The notes below the pieces were generated by a model that worked only from the letters and a program-made list of their open reading frames with translations, made no database searches and had not been told where the DNA came from. Positions 33,104-45,334 of a DNA stretch of 64,000 nt are shown here, in pieces. This DNA comes from Skeletonema tropicum (taxonomy: Eukaryota > Bacillariophyta > Thalassiosirophyceae > Thalassiosirales > Thalassiosiraceae). How positions within the stretch are numbered: position 1 is the first letter of the stretch; every line of letters starts with the position of its first letter. The DNA lies in the NCBI GenBank assembly GCA_037178625.1, contig CM074138.1, positions 2,480,001 through 2,544,000 of the forward strand, written 5' to 3'. Position numbers and translations under genes: made by a program.

Positions 33104-36100
33104 TCATCTGTCCTCAGCTTCTGCTAGAATAATCGCAGATATAAATTGTCTTTCCAACTGTTCCCCTGCATAAGCAGACAAATAAGGTCTGACTGCATGA
33201 AAAGTATTCAACACTTCAAAGAAGAGCCCTTCCCTACTTAGTGATTCCATCATGTTTGCAGCTTTCATCTCGATAACACCGTGATTCTGCGCGCCGTCTT
33301 GTTTCGACAGCTCTCGTCGAAACAGAACACTACTGTGTTGCATCCTCGCCTTTGCTGCAAGATTGGTATTATCGGCCTGTTCAAAACACCACACAGCCCT
33401 TTCCAAAAGCAGCAAGACCTCGTCAATATCTTCGACAGACTGTGATAATTCTGCATTGTTGATCCCTTCGCCGACAAACTCATCGGCGGTCATGGACATC
33501 GCTTCAATATCATCGATATTATTCAGTGATGCAAAACTTCCCTCGCCGCCAGGGTCCTTTTTTGTCAGCCATCTAATTGTAGCCTTCCCAGCTGTTGTCG
33601 ACTTCGTTTCAACAAAAAAGAGCTTCTCAATGCAACGTGTTATACCCGTATACAACAGCTTCAATACATTACCTATGAGAGGGTGCTCGTAATCAAAGTC
33701 TTGCCCAGCTCTATTCAACACAAGTTCTCGCCAAGGCTTTTGCAGTGAGGGTGGTAACTCTTGAAAGAAGTCAAGTATGATGACAGTCTTGAACTCTAGA
33801 CCCTTTGCTTCCCTTACCCCATACACGCGCTGGAAAGAGACAGAGAATGGGGAAAATTCGTGAGAGGACAAAGGGCGTAGGAAGTAATACACAATCATAT
33901 CAAAAGTAGCTCACTTTGTAGTCATTCAGCCTTCGTCTCCAGTGACTAGCAGACTCATCATGAGTGAGAACGACTGCCCCTTTCAGCTTGTCACTCAAGA
34001 GGATGTTCAATTGATCGACATTAGCGCCCAACAAGACGCCTGGTCTGGATCCTTGAAACAACCCTTCATCCTTCTTCAGTTGCTTGGCACTACTGGGGAA
34101 ATGAGTGAACATAAGATCTAGCACTCCGCCTGCACAATTCAGTATGCCGGAGTGAGATCGAAAATTGATATTCACTGTCTTTGGTTTCTGCATTACCGAG
34201 CCAACAAAATGTCCCACACTACGGACTTCCTCAAATCGGAACTCGGTCCCCTCTACCACACTTTGAGCTGGGTCACCAGCGAGGAAGAGCCCATTCGGCC
34301 CACAGAGATAAAAGAAGACAAGCATCTCCAGCTGGGTGTAATCTTGTACTTCGTCCACGTAGACTTTACTCTTTTGAACTTGGCCAAAGGCATCTGGGTC
34401 TACTTCCTGCGACTCCTTCATCTGAACAAGCAAGTGGCGCACACGATCAGAGTCATCCCACAACCTGTGCTCTTTCAGGTAAGATTCGTATCGAAGAAAC
34501 TCATCATAAACCTGATCACGCAGCTCAACAGGAATTCGACATCGATTTTTGCCAAGTCTCTCTACCTCCACAAACTCTTCTCGCGGTAGAATCCCGTCCG
34601 GGCTTTGGAATGCCTGAATCGATCCTTTGAGAAAGGTCCGAATCACTGTCCACAATGTCAATGCACTGATGCTTACATTCGAAGTCGAATTACTGGTGTA
34701 CAACTCTTGCTTAAAGCGACGAAAGTCCATCTTGTGACTTGGATTGAAGCTTTTGTGATGCCCCACCGGCAACGAGGTCTCAATGTCGTTCAGCAACCTC
34801 GAATAAGTGGAAAAGGATGTCCGATGATCTTCGCCTACCGCACCTTCTACGTATCTACAGAGCCTCACTGACCGTGCAACAAATAGTTGTGTAAACGTTG
34901 GATCGCGGGCGGCTCTAGATTGACGGTCGTACTCGATGCGGTTGCAAATGCACACTGTCTTCCCAGTTCCCGATCGAGCAAGTACTAATACTGTGCCTAC
35001 TGCTTCCACTATATCACGCTCTTCCTCTGTCAAATGCAACTGAGGAGTCCACGAATCCTTTGTTATCTCACTGATTGTGCTGACGCTGACGTCATAAATT
35101 TTCATTGGCACGTTGCCAGCAATGTCAAGCAGCACTTTTCTCTTCGGCTCATTGTTTGTCACCAAAGACTCGCTTTGCAACTCATTCGCCAGAGCCGGCG
35201 GCATGCGTTGCCGTGCGCTGCGACTCTTGGAATCGTCAATGAGCTGCATTAATCGACTGACTTGTTTATGCTTTGCAACATACCACACAATAGTATTTCC
35301 CTCTTCTTCAGTCCACAAGATTCGATGGCCGCTTTTTTGCTCCAGATAAGTTTCAAAGATGTGACTCTGAGATCCTTTTAGGGGCTTCTGTAATATTCGA
35401 CTCCGCTCCCCTCGAGCCAGCTGCTGCATGCGACGAACAAAGAAAGATTTGTACTTCTTGTCGCCTCGCTGCAAAAATTTGACGACATGTGAAGTCATTT
35501 GGAAAGACAGCCATTCATTGCCAACGCATTCCACATCTTTATCTTTCCCATTTGCAACTGCACCGTCATGGTCTTTCGTTATCAAGTCGACAGTGTCATC
35601 AACTTCATCGCTAAAGATGTCATCTTCGTCTCTTCTGTCATCTTCGACAGCATCATCAATCGCCTCCCTCAGTCTTTTATCAGTCTCGTCGAAAAGGTCG
35701 TCGTCAATACCAACTTTTATGTCGAGAAGTCTCTCTCGTATAGATGACCAACATTTAGACGAGAAATTAGGTAATGCGTCAAGCAAGTGCCCCCAAATGA
35801 CGTGAAAACGTTTGGATTCTTCCAACCTATCCGATAAAGCGCCTGAATACAACTTTCTGGTAGAGTATCCTCGAGCAAATTTCTGAACGACAGTAGCTGC
35901 GTTGTTTGACCTTTGTAGCCTTCTCTTCTGCAAAGCATGGTGATAATTGCGTCGCAGGAATGATGCGATTGTACTCCTCGCATTCCGCTCTGTAATCCAC
36001 TTCATTGCACGCAATGCTTTCGAAGCTTTTGCTATATCTAGCACAGTTCTCCCGTCGGCGTCTTTTGAATCTAGCTGCATGTCTTTCGTATTGACAAGCC

Positions 36101-39100
36101 ACTCAAGTAAATCCACTCGGTCGTATGCCGCGCTCAGATGAGTGAGCAAAAGTCCACCTTGATCTCTTGAGTGCACTTTCAAATCACCACGGTCGACAGC
36201 CTCCTGAACATCATGAAGGGCACCGCCATTCTTTATAATGGCGAAGTTGGACAACTCTTTCTGTTGCTTTTGCTCCAACTCTCGCAATCCAGATGTAAAT
36301 TGTAGATCTTCGAAGACCTCCCTAAGAGGATTGAACGTGGTGAAGTTACCAAATACGGAATCCTTCATCAAATGTTGAATATCAATGCCTAAATCAGCCA
36401 TTCTACCCAGCCACAGCAAAATTATCCTTGATTCTTCATTTGTTTTATTGTCCCCTACTTTCTGGAGGTAGAACTGCAGTAAATGAAAAGATTGTATTAC
36501 AACAACTTTGCAGAGTTGCCGTACTCGCCCGTGATGATGAATTGGCTCCAATCCCATCGTTTGCATCACGTTCTCAAAAATAACTGTAATGCGATGAAGA
36601 TCCTTGAAAGTGTAAAGGGTTCTTGTGATCAATATCATCGCCAGAAGCACTTCATCATGCGAATATTCAAGATCGTTCACAATGAAGGTCAATGTCTTGA
36701 GAGTTGATCTGTTGTCGTCATCATCATTATCAATAGTTTGTCTCATGTAACCATTGAGAACCGTGACAACAAGAGACTCGCTCAATTCCTCCACCTCCAA
36801 TTTGCCCTCCTCTTCATTTTCAAGATCGTTAATTGGATCTGAAGGAGCACCGAATCTCTCCACCAAAGCCTCCAAATCACGGTAACGAAGGGCCTCGCCA
36901 GCACCAAGCATTGCTTCACATTGTCGGTCATAGGCGCTAGAGAGTAGACTCTTGGGAGCCTCACTCAGAAACATCTCGGCAATGGTTGTATGGCCTAAAT
37001 AGGTTGAAATTCTGACCACTTCAAGTTCCATGCATACTGTCCATCCACTGAAATTGGACAAGCAAAAGCTCATCAATTCTGAATAGCCCTCTGTTGCAAG
37101 AACAGTGCGGACTCGCCCGACATTATGATGATTACTCGAAAATATCAGAAGTTTTCTCAAAGGGTGGCCTTTATCGTACTCAGCTAACAAAAATTCATCC
37201 ATGTCCAATGGTTCAACAATTGTGTCATCATATGATTCCATAGACCAAGGATCATAAATTGTTGTTGATGTGTCAAAGCCCTCCCGAATCAAAGCCTCCT
37301 TTGCAGCAGACTGGATGCTGATCAGCTCCTCCAGTTCCTCCACACGTCCCCCTCGACCAAGGACCTCTCTCATTTCCTCGCGGCTTATCTTCGCCACCTC
37401 TAACAATACATTGAAACGAAGAATTCTTGCTCTAACAATTTCGAGACGTTCATCTCCATCCAATGCTGACGCGAGGATATTTTTGATCAAAGGTTCAGTG
37501 CAAGACAATTCCTTGAGCCATTTCTTTGGCAGTGCATTAGATAAAAAGTCAAACTGATGTTTTGTGGCAAAGTCGACAAGATCGTTCTGTGTCAATGTCT
37601 CCTTCACTTTGCACTCCTGCTCCTGCTTTAGCTGCTCTTCCAGTTCACGAGCACTTGGCAAATCTTTGGTGAGTTCGTTATAAAACTCGGCACTAATCTT
37701 TCCCTTATGAAATGACTCTTCGTAGGTTTTCCGGTCTGAAATATCCTTCTTCAACTGCTCTACTCTCTGACTGACCCAAAACTTGACGTAAGCATATGAA
37801 AGAGCAGAGCAAAAATGAAGCCGCAAACAAATCCATAATACACACTCCACATCCAAACTCCCACAACATTGACATAGCACATCTCCAAATGAAAGTCCCA
37901 TCAGATCTTTACTGTCGAAGTGGTTATAATCACATGCAATCCATGTATCGACATCAAGACACGTTGAATGCTCGATGAAATGTTTAATTTTTTCCACACC
38001 TCTTCCATGATCTGTCACAAGTGCAAGGAGTTTCTTGACATCTGCCTTGAGGGCTTTTGGTTTCCTTCTCTTTTCAGCCCAATCTAGCACATACTCATGA
38101 GGTGAAGCCTTTGCATAGTCCTCGGGGAAACGACCCATACTATCCTCAAGTGGTACTCCCAAGTCAATCATCAACTCACAAGCTTGCAAATGACCTTCAC
38201 TTGCAGCAATATGTACAGCAAATGCGTTCTCGAACGCCTCTCGGATACATACTTGAGCAACGAGCGCGTCCCAAACTGGCTGGGAAGAGAGCCAAGCAAT
38301 GATTTCTATCCTACCCATGTATGCAGTGAAGTGAAGTAAATTCCAGCCCCCAATCAACTCAACAGGAGTACCGTAAGACTCACACAGAAACATAAGGGAC
38401 TGTAGATCATCGTATTGGACCGCTGCGAAACACAGACAGCATTTTATTGTCATATTTCCTAAGCGACTATCCTGCAAGAAATTTAAATTCGGGGTAGCTT
38501 TGATCAGATGGAGGTTGCTTCTGGCCAGACTGTCCACTTGTAAGCCTTTATCAATCATGAAGCGTAGTGCCCAGCATTGGCGATGTCTGAGTGGTTGCAG
38601 AATGTCAAGCTTAACATTCGGTTGTTTGTCGACTAGGTAGTCCAATATTTGTCGTCTCCCCTCAACACTGTCGTCGTCTTCGAGAAGTGCTATTCTCTTG
38701 AGCCACAACGAGTAACTCTTCTTGTCCTTTTTGTCTTCATAAAATTCCTTCAGATGCTGATGTAATGAAGAGCATTTGTGAGGGAGGCACTCTGTTGCGT
38801 GATATAAAATGATCCTTTGATAATATTGCATCCTCCATTTGTCATATTCCTTGAGTTGGGGCTCTTTGCCTCCGACTATACATGCATTGAAAATATCAAC
38901 CTCAATATCACATTCATTGTCATTCTCTTCGTTGAGTTCATAAAGCTCAGTCTGAATATATTCCCCCTTGTCTTCCTTGGACTTGACGTTATGAATTTGA
39001 TTTCTATAAGCATCTTCATCTGCTTCGAAAAAGAGCTTGAAAAGTCGGAAGGATCCTGTCACGACAAACTTCGTAGCGCAGGAGTGGTACAAATTGTTAA

Positions 39101-40667
39101 CATTCTTGCTTGAGTGCTGACACCAATCGCGGCAAAATCTTACCAGCGCTTTTGCCGATTGGCTTGCATCATCGCCCCAAAAGTCTGAATTGCTGTCAAG
39201 TATTTTCTTTTCCGTGCTCATACTAAAACGTTGAAAGTACAATGTGTTGAACTGTCTATAGAGTGTACGGAACGATAAAAAAGAGGCGAGTACGCAACGC
39301 ATGATCGGGTTCCCCGACTCGTAGACAGATTTCTCCAGTAACTCAATGCGATCTTGTGAGAGAACGTCACAGATATCCCATGCAAAACCAGTATGAGGAG
39401 AAAGTGTAGCATCTAGCGCTTTCACATCACCCCTTCTTATCAGGCATTGAATCCATAACTCCCCACCATTGTTTAGTTCATGATGCAAATTGTTACCCCT
39501 TTCCGTCAAATCTAACATCAACTCCTCGTCCTTAATGCAACTAGTTCTCCCTACATCCCTGATGAATCGGGTAGCATTTGCCGTCTTGGCAATCTGATGA
39601 AGGAGATTATTGCCAAAGTCATCCCTCATCGAGAGTACATCGACATCGCAGTCATGTTGTAGCCACGACAGTGCTTGTGAGCTAGCGAACTCAATTGCTT
39701 TCGACACAACCAAATCTTTGAATACTGAGACATCAATATCAAAATGACTGCACAGGAAGTTGAGGTGCCCACGGCTGCAATTCTGCTCAATGGCATCAAA
39801 CAGCCTCTCCCTCGGATCTGCATCAGCCTTTGCAATATTCTCGTCGTTGTCATCCAAAATACCACAAGCAAAGTCTTTCCCATCTAAAGAGCACTCATAT
39901 ACAGCATAATTGGTTTCAGCTTTGGACACATCTACTGCAGTGACTTTACCACTCAGCCATGCTGTGCACTTTGCAAGTTTAGCAGCAGATCTAACACCAA
40001 TTTGTTCTGCCTTGTACGGATTGATAGCTACAGAATCCCCAACTTTGAATCGAAAGGAAGTTGGTCTGAGCTTGATGCAACAATCATCATCTTCAGGCGC
40101 CCTTACAAATGGCACAATCATACCAGGCTGCTCAAAATCTACTTCACATTTGTAATGAGGCACTTGATTGGGAGAACTAGCATCGATGGGCAAACCGCTA
40201 GCTGATTGAATTTCACGGATGGGCCATAAAAAAGAAACTCTAGCGGTACACCACGGAGGACAACAGCATACGACGGGATCTCCAACATTAAAACGAAGCA
40301 TAAAATCTTGAAAGTCTGGAAAGACTTTGTTTTTTGGAAGAGCAAAGACGGCGAGTTCATCCCCATCAATTATTGATTGCAGTGAAATTATTCTCAGTAT
40401 ACCTCCCCTAAAATTCCCTTTCACAATGCCCCGATACGTATTTGGATTGTCAGGCTCGAATTTTCTATCGTCCACGAACCATACTCGATCGCCTACAAAG
40501 TATTCACGTTCAGTTGGGTTGGAAAATCGAGTAGCGTAATCGCCGTCATCAGAATCAGAATCAGAATTTGCTCTATTTCGCCGACCTAACTGCTGCTCAC
40601 GCCGCGACTGTAGCTTGTCCTTGCGAGCGGACTTGTCGGCTCCCTTCTTTCGGCTCTTCTTACCCAT
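33104..40667 (-). CDS. TRANK1-like giant ankyrin-helicase protein, copy A
   Basis: Two exons, 40667-33915 and 33829-33104, with an 85-base GT-AG intron, giving 2491 residues. The Lys/Arg-rich N-terminus (MGKKSRKKGADK) is followed by three SH3-like modules marked YFVGDRVWF, RFNVGDPVV and RFKVGDSVA (residues about 55-280). Ankyrin-type repeats follow at about 345-390, 775-880 and 1515-1575. An IQ-like motif (NNAATVVQKFARGYSTRK) lies near 1588. An SF1/UvrD-like helicase core follows: Walker A LARSGTGKT (about 1898), Walker B VYVDEVQD (about 2100), GDPAQS, INFRSHSGI, GLEFKTVIILD (exon 2) and YTGITRCIEKLFF. This is the order of TRANK1 (tetratricopeptide and ankyrin containing) proteins, whose role is poorly known. 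Its paralogue lies inverted at 48141-55710. Confidence 0.88.
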
Positions 40668-40805
40668 CTTGATAGATCTCTTTCGTTGGGTTTCGAGTTG
40701 GATAGTTTGTGGAGCTGTACGCAGATCAGAGCCAGACGGCTACATGCTACATAGCTGACGGCATGGTGATGGTGTGATGAGTGATGTGTGATGATGGATT
40801 TGATG

Positions 40806-40905
40806 GATGCGGTCTGTCATGTCTCCACAAACAAACCAAAATCGTAGCCTAAACTAACTCAGTGTGTTTGTTTGATCACCATGCAATCCGCATCGCTGCT
40901 ACAGG
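40806..40905. repeat. 100-base direct repeat, left copy
   Basis: GATGCGGTCTGTCATGTCTC through GCTGCTACAGG is identical to 41612-41711, 806 bases away. It starts 139 bases upstream of the helicase copy A start codon. Flanks are unlike and I see no target-site duplication. Confidence 0.9.
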
Positions 40906-41611
40906 TTCATGAGCCCACTACGGGCTTGGACCAGCCGCTCCGCTAGACGTGCGGTCCATTGCCCTCCATGTATTCACGTATGGGGGAAGTCAGCAGCAGT
41001 TGGATCCGAGCCACTTCCTCTGCAGTCGACTGCTAACGCATCCGAGATATTTTCACAACGTCATCGTTGTTCCTCCGCCCTTCCTACACAGGAGTCCCAT
41101 CGTCGGAGTGTGGCCTCCGACATTACACCGTCGTGAACTTATCATACTCCTCCTGCATGGCGTTTGGAGGCCGCTATTGCTCGAACAGTTTGATACGCAC
41201 CGATAATACCAGATGGGGGATATGAGCCACCTGCTTCGACAACCTCATTATCGCTCGACACAAGTGAAGATTTCTCACCCAACAACAACCACTCCTACCA
41301 ATTGTCGATTGGATCCATAATTGGTTCCTTGGCGTCTGATCAACGGCCAAGGTATAAAATTTTTATTTTATTTTTGTTCGATTACCAGTGGACGGAGCAC
41401 TGCTATCGAAAGTGGGGGACATGGCACACAACATTTTATTCCCTGTCGAACATTTTATTATTTCTGAGGGGCATTTAAGCAGATGTATTGACAGCTATTC
41501 AACGGACTTCTTCCCATTTCATGTCCTATCATAGTTCTTTGCATCTCCTTCGATTATCCGCAAGGTATTCCAACCTTGACTCCTCAGTTGACAGCAAAGA
41601 TGGGGGATGAT

Positions 41612-41711
41612 GATGCGGTCTGTCATGTCTCCACAAACAAACCAAAATCGTAGCCTAAACTAACTCAGTGTGTTTGTTTGATCACCATGCAATCCGCATC
41701 GCTGCTACAGG
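41612..41711. repeat. 100-base direct repeat, right copy
   Basis: Identical to 40806-40905. The pair could be terminal repeats of a small TRIM-like retroelement or the result of a local duplication; no primer-binding site or polypurine tract was recognised. Confidence 0.9.
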
Positions 41712-42621
41712 ATTTTGTCCGCGAAGTCCTGTACCACAGAAGGGAAACCTTGCTAATTGCGACTAAGTATGCTTACATATTGTTGTGGGAGACAAAGCGT
41801 TGCAGCCCTTCTTCTACTCCAATGGACTGTATTCTTGCTCATGAACAATACATATGGGCTTGTGATGTGACAAGGGGCTAAGGTTCATGTGGCTTGGATG
41901 GAACACTTGCAGCTACATAATCGAATGGCAGATAGATGGCAAATGGCAGGTGGAATATTCATCTTGATCTTGACTCTTGTGAATGAGGTGTTATAATGCA
42001 ATTTCAGTGGAGTCAAGCAGCCAAGCGCCTTCATGACGTTGATACATCGCATAAATTTACATATTATCGTTTTACTAGGCAATAGTAGTACTTATTGTTT
42101 GCTGTATGATGATCGTATGCAGTTTTAGGTTGTGCCATCACGCACGGCTCAAGGAGTAGAGTCTCATTATTTGAGTGTGTCAGATTGCTTTCCAGGATGC
42201 CCTTTTTCAATGTGGTTTAGATCGGTTCCTTAGGAGACGCGATTTCAATTTGGGCACCCTATTATTGTATATTGAAAGAATGGTAATTGTACTCCTGCAA
42301 ACCATGGTTGGATGGAGTCGGTAAGTATGATCATGGTCTCTACAAAAAATCCGATCCATAATAGTCACGTGAGTTGATGCTTCATTTCTCTCGTGACCGG
42401 AATATCTGCAGAGTAATATAACCGAATAAGTGTCTTCATGACCAAAGAAGGGAGTAAACTACCCAAAATGGAACACAATAGATATTGCGCCACCTGTGAC
42501 GTTGCTTTGTGATGTTGTGTGCATGCATCTTCCACAGTGATCATGACGAAGGAAGCCGGTCAGCAGTAGCGAGCATCATCATATTCGCAACAGCATTACA
42601 TAGAGTCTCCACTCGCCAGCC

Positions 42622-44972
42622 ATGAAGACTTGTAACAACCGAAGAGTAGCAGTTCGGCGGCTATTCTTGCCTTCTGCGGTTGGATCTCTTGTCTGTATTT
42701 GCAACGAGTCTGTATGTGCATTTCAGACGACCACATCCACTTTGTCGCCATCGTATAATGCACGACAGCTGGCAGCAGCGCACGAGCAGTCACGTAACAG
42801 CAAGTCTCAATTGCTTGTAACGAGCTATTCTCATGAGGAGGATCAACAGCAATATCAAATAAGTGACGAAGAGACATGCTTTGAACATCAATATGGTGGT
42901 TGGGACGCCGACGATGATACTTCGTCTTGGTTTCCTATGACTGATGCGTTATTAGAAGAGATTATAAAGAGTAGACAAATGCTCTTGGACGAAGAAGAGA
43001 GCAGCACCATCAATGGTGAAGAAACTGCTACCGGTTCTGAAGAAAAGCCCACCTCTACCGAAATACTACTTGATTCTCTCAAACCAAAACCAATCGACAC
43101 GGTCACAACAGAAGATATCGAAGAGCAGTTCCTCCGCATGGTATCGAACGAAGTAGAATACAAACAACTACTCGGACAATCCCCCTACGCTCTCACTGAT
43201 ATCAAGTTTCCCGTCCTACTACAAAGATTTCTAGATAATATTGAAGATTCCTCACAGAAAAACAATGGCAAGGTGAAGGGACAAAGTAAGTTACGGGGGA
43301 GGGAACAACCACGGGACGAACGAAAGACTGTGGTAGTTTTGGGGACGGGATGGGCAAGTCATGCGTTTATTAAGCTTGCGAGCACGTATGATTTGAGGAT
43401 TGTGGTTGTGTCTCCTGTGAACCACTTTGTTTTTACGTGAGTAGATGTGTTTACTCTCTGTGAGACCAATTTTCGTTTGCGACTAAATATTGACATGCTT
43501 TCCGTTTCTACAGTCCCATGCTGGCGTCAGCAGCAGTGGGAACAGTCGAGTATCGCAGTGTAACCGAACCAATCAGAGTGACTAATCCATATATTGATAA
43601 CTTTGTTGAAGGAAGAGCAGTCGGAATCGACGTCGAGGGAAAGAAACTGCAAGTTCATCTCACTTCTTTGGGCACAGCAACGAGAAGTTTCATGGGGATG
43701 GCAAGCAATGCTCCGTGCCGTTTAGAGCCGGAGACACTTCAGAGCTTCGTAGACTACTCAGATGATGGTAGCATGGTGAAAAGGGATGAAAGCCAAGGTG
43801 CTAGTGATGTCATTGAACTCAACTACGATTATCTTTTATGCGCAGTTGGCACGGCATCGAGGAGCAGCATCGTTAAGGGAGCGAAAGAATATTGCTTCAA
43901 TCTCAAGACATCTCAAGATTCAAAACGTCTCCGAACAGCGATAGGAGAGGCGTTAGAATACGCTTCCCGGCCTGATGTGCAAGAGTTCTATTACATAAAC
44001 GAAGATGTTCAACAAATGGCTACGACAGAGCGAAAAAGGCGAGTGACTATAGCGGTGGTGGGTGGTGGACCAACGGGAGTGGAGTTAAGTGGAGAGTTAA
44101 AAGACTTCTTCGCCCAAATATGTGCTTATCCGGATGGGGCGTATCAACATTTGAAAGATGATATCTCTGTCATACTCATCCACGGAGGATCCGATCTTCT
44201 GCCTGCTATGGACCAAGAGCTTCGGGCGAGAGCACTAGATGCATTGCATGCCCAAGGTGTGGAGGTTAGGTTGAACACACGATTGAAAGAGGTAGGACGT
44301 GACTTCATAACGATAGGAGAGAAGGGTAGCGATGTTCAAGAGACAATACCGGTGGGTCTAACAGTTTGGGCTGCAGGCAATGCCCCAGTGCCGTTTGTGA
44401 AAGAACTGCTATCAAAATTGCCTCCAAGTGCAGCCGGGTCTGCTGGCCGAATCAACGTCGATCAGTGGCTCCGCTGCCCAACTTACTCAGAAAGTAGCTT
44501 TGGCTCCATTATGGTCCTTGGTGATGTGGCTTGCTTCGAGACGCAAGAGAAATACGACAAGACTCCGCAACAGTTACCCCAAACGGCTCAAGTCGCAGGT
44601 CAGCAAGGTGCCTTTGCCGCTCGGATGTTGAACCGTGGGTACGACATGCAAGCGACTCCACCAAAATTACCAGAATTATCCGAATCTGAAGCGTTCTCCT
44701 TACTCCGTGTGTGGCTTGCTGCTCGAGGTTTAGAGGAGGCGCCAGGATTCGACTTTTTGAGTCTTGGCTTACTTGCTTATGTTGGCCAGGAAGAAGCTCT
44801 CAACCAGGTCGCCATTGGTAACGTTCCTATATTTAATTATAGTGGAAAGATTGCATTCGCGCTGTGGAGGACAGTATATCTGGCGAAGCAGGCATCTTCT
44901 CGAAACCAAGCCCTACTCACCTTTGACTGGGTCCGTACAAAGAGTTTTGGTAGAGACATCACACGGCTGTAA
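42622..44972 (+). CDS. Type II NADH dehydrogenase (NDH-2), probably organelle-targeted
   Basis: Two exons, 42622-43436 and 43514-44972, joined over a 77-base GT-AG intron inside the conserved [19 protein letters not shown] block; 757 residues. It is a flavoprotein that oxidises NAD(P)H and reduces a quinone without pumping protons. The FAD-binding fold starts [16 protein letters not shown] (about 235). The NAD(P)H fold starts [17 protein letters not shown] (about 449). The C-terminal FAD contact is [10 protein letters not shown] with [17 protein letters not shown]. The 230-residue N-terminal extension is unusual. It begins with a hydrophobic stretch ending [12 protein letters not shown], like the A-F cleavage site of diatom plastid presequences, followed by an acidic linker. 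Plastid location is inferred; a mitochondrial one remains possible. No EF-hand is seen. Confidence 0.9.
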
Positions 44973-45271
44973 CGTGTTTCTGCTTTGGAGACTTGACTAG
45001 ATTTAGTTTTAATTTTATTAGATTCCATCTTAGGTTAAGCAAATATTAAGCTCCTGTACAGCATATCCAACGATTGCTCCCCCACTCTTGCCAAGGTCTG
45101 CTTATTACTCCTCGCCTACATAGTATAATTTTTGAGAAGAATTGTGAGTCCCGAAAGCAGCCATCTACATGCGTCGGAATAGTTCAATACTGCGAATCCA
45201 CACTCAAAACAAGACGCACCCAACACACCCACCAGGAAACGCACCGTCACCACACACCACACAACATTTCC

Positions 45272-45334
45272 ATGGCATCCAACGCTCGTAACGATGTCTC
45301 TCCGCATGGCCCTCAAACGATCTTTGGAGGGTGA
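45272..45334 (+). promoter_or_regulatory. Upstream ORF overlapping the next start codon
   Basis: CCATGG at 45270-45275 opens a 20-codon frame (MASNARNDVSPH...) that ends at 45334. It overlaps the start of the main frame at 45294 in another frame. If translated it would lower initiation at 45294. Alternatively the real gene model differs. Confidence 0.35.

Larger units (their letters stand above)
40668..42621. other. Divergent intergenic region with 100-base direct repeats
   Basis: Nearly 2 kb between the starts of helicase copy A (minus) and the NADH dehydrogenase gene (plus). It holds the identical direct repeats at 40806-40905 and 41612-41711. A 67-codon frame at 41678 (after the second repeat) has no recognisable content. 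Confidence 0.5.

Noticed and set aside
34152..34630. Long antisense frames inside the helicase genes (also 54175-54653)
   Set aside because: They occur at the same place in both paralogues only because the sense strand is highly conserved.
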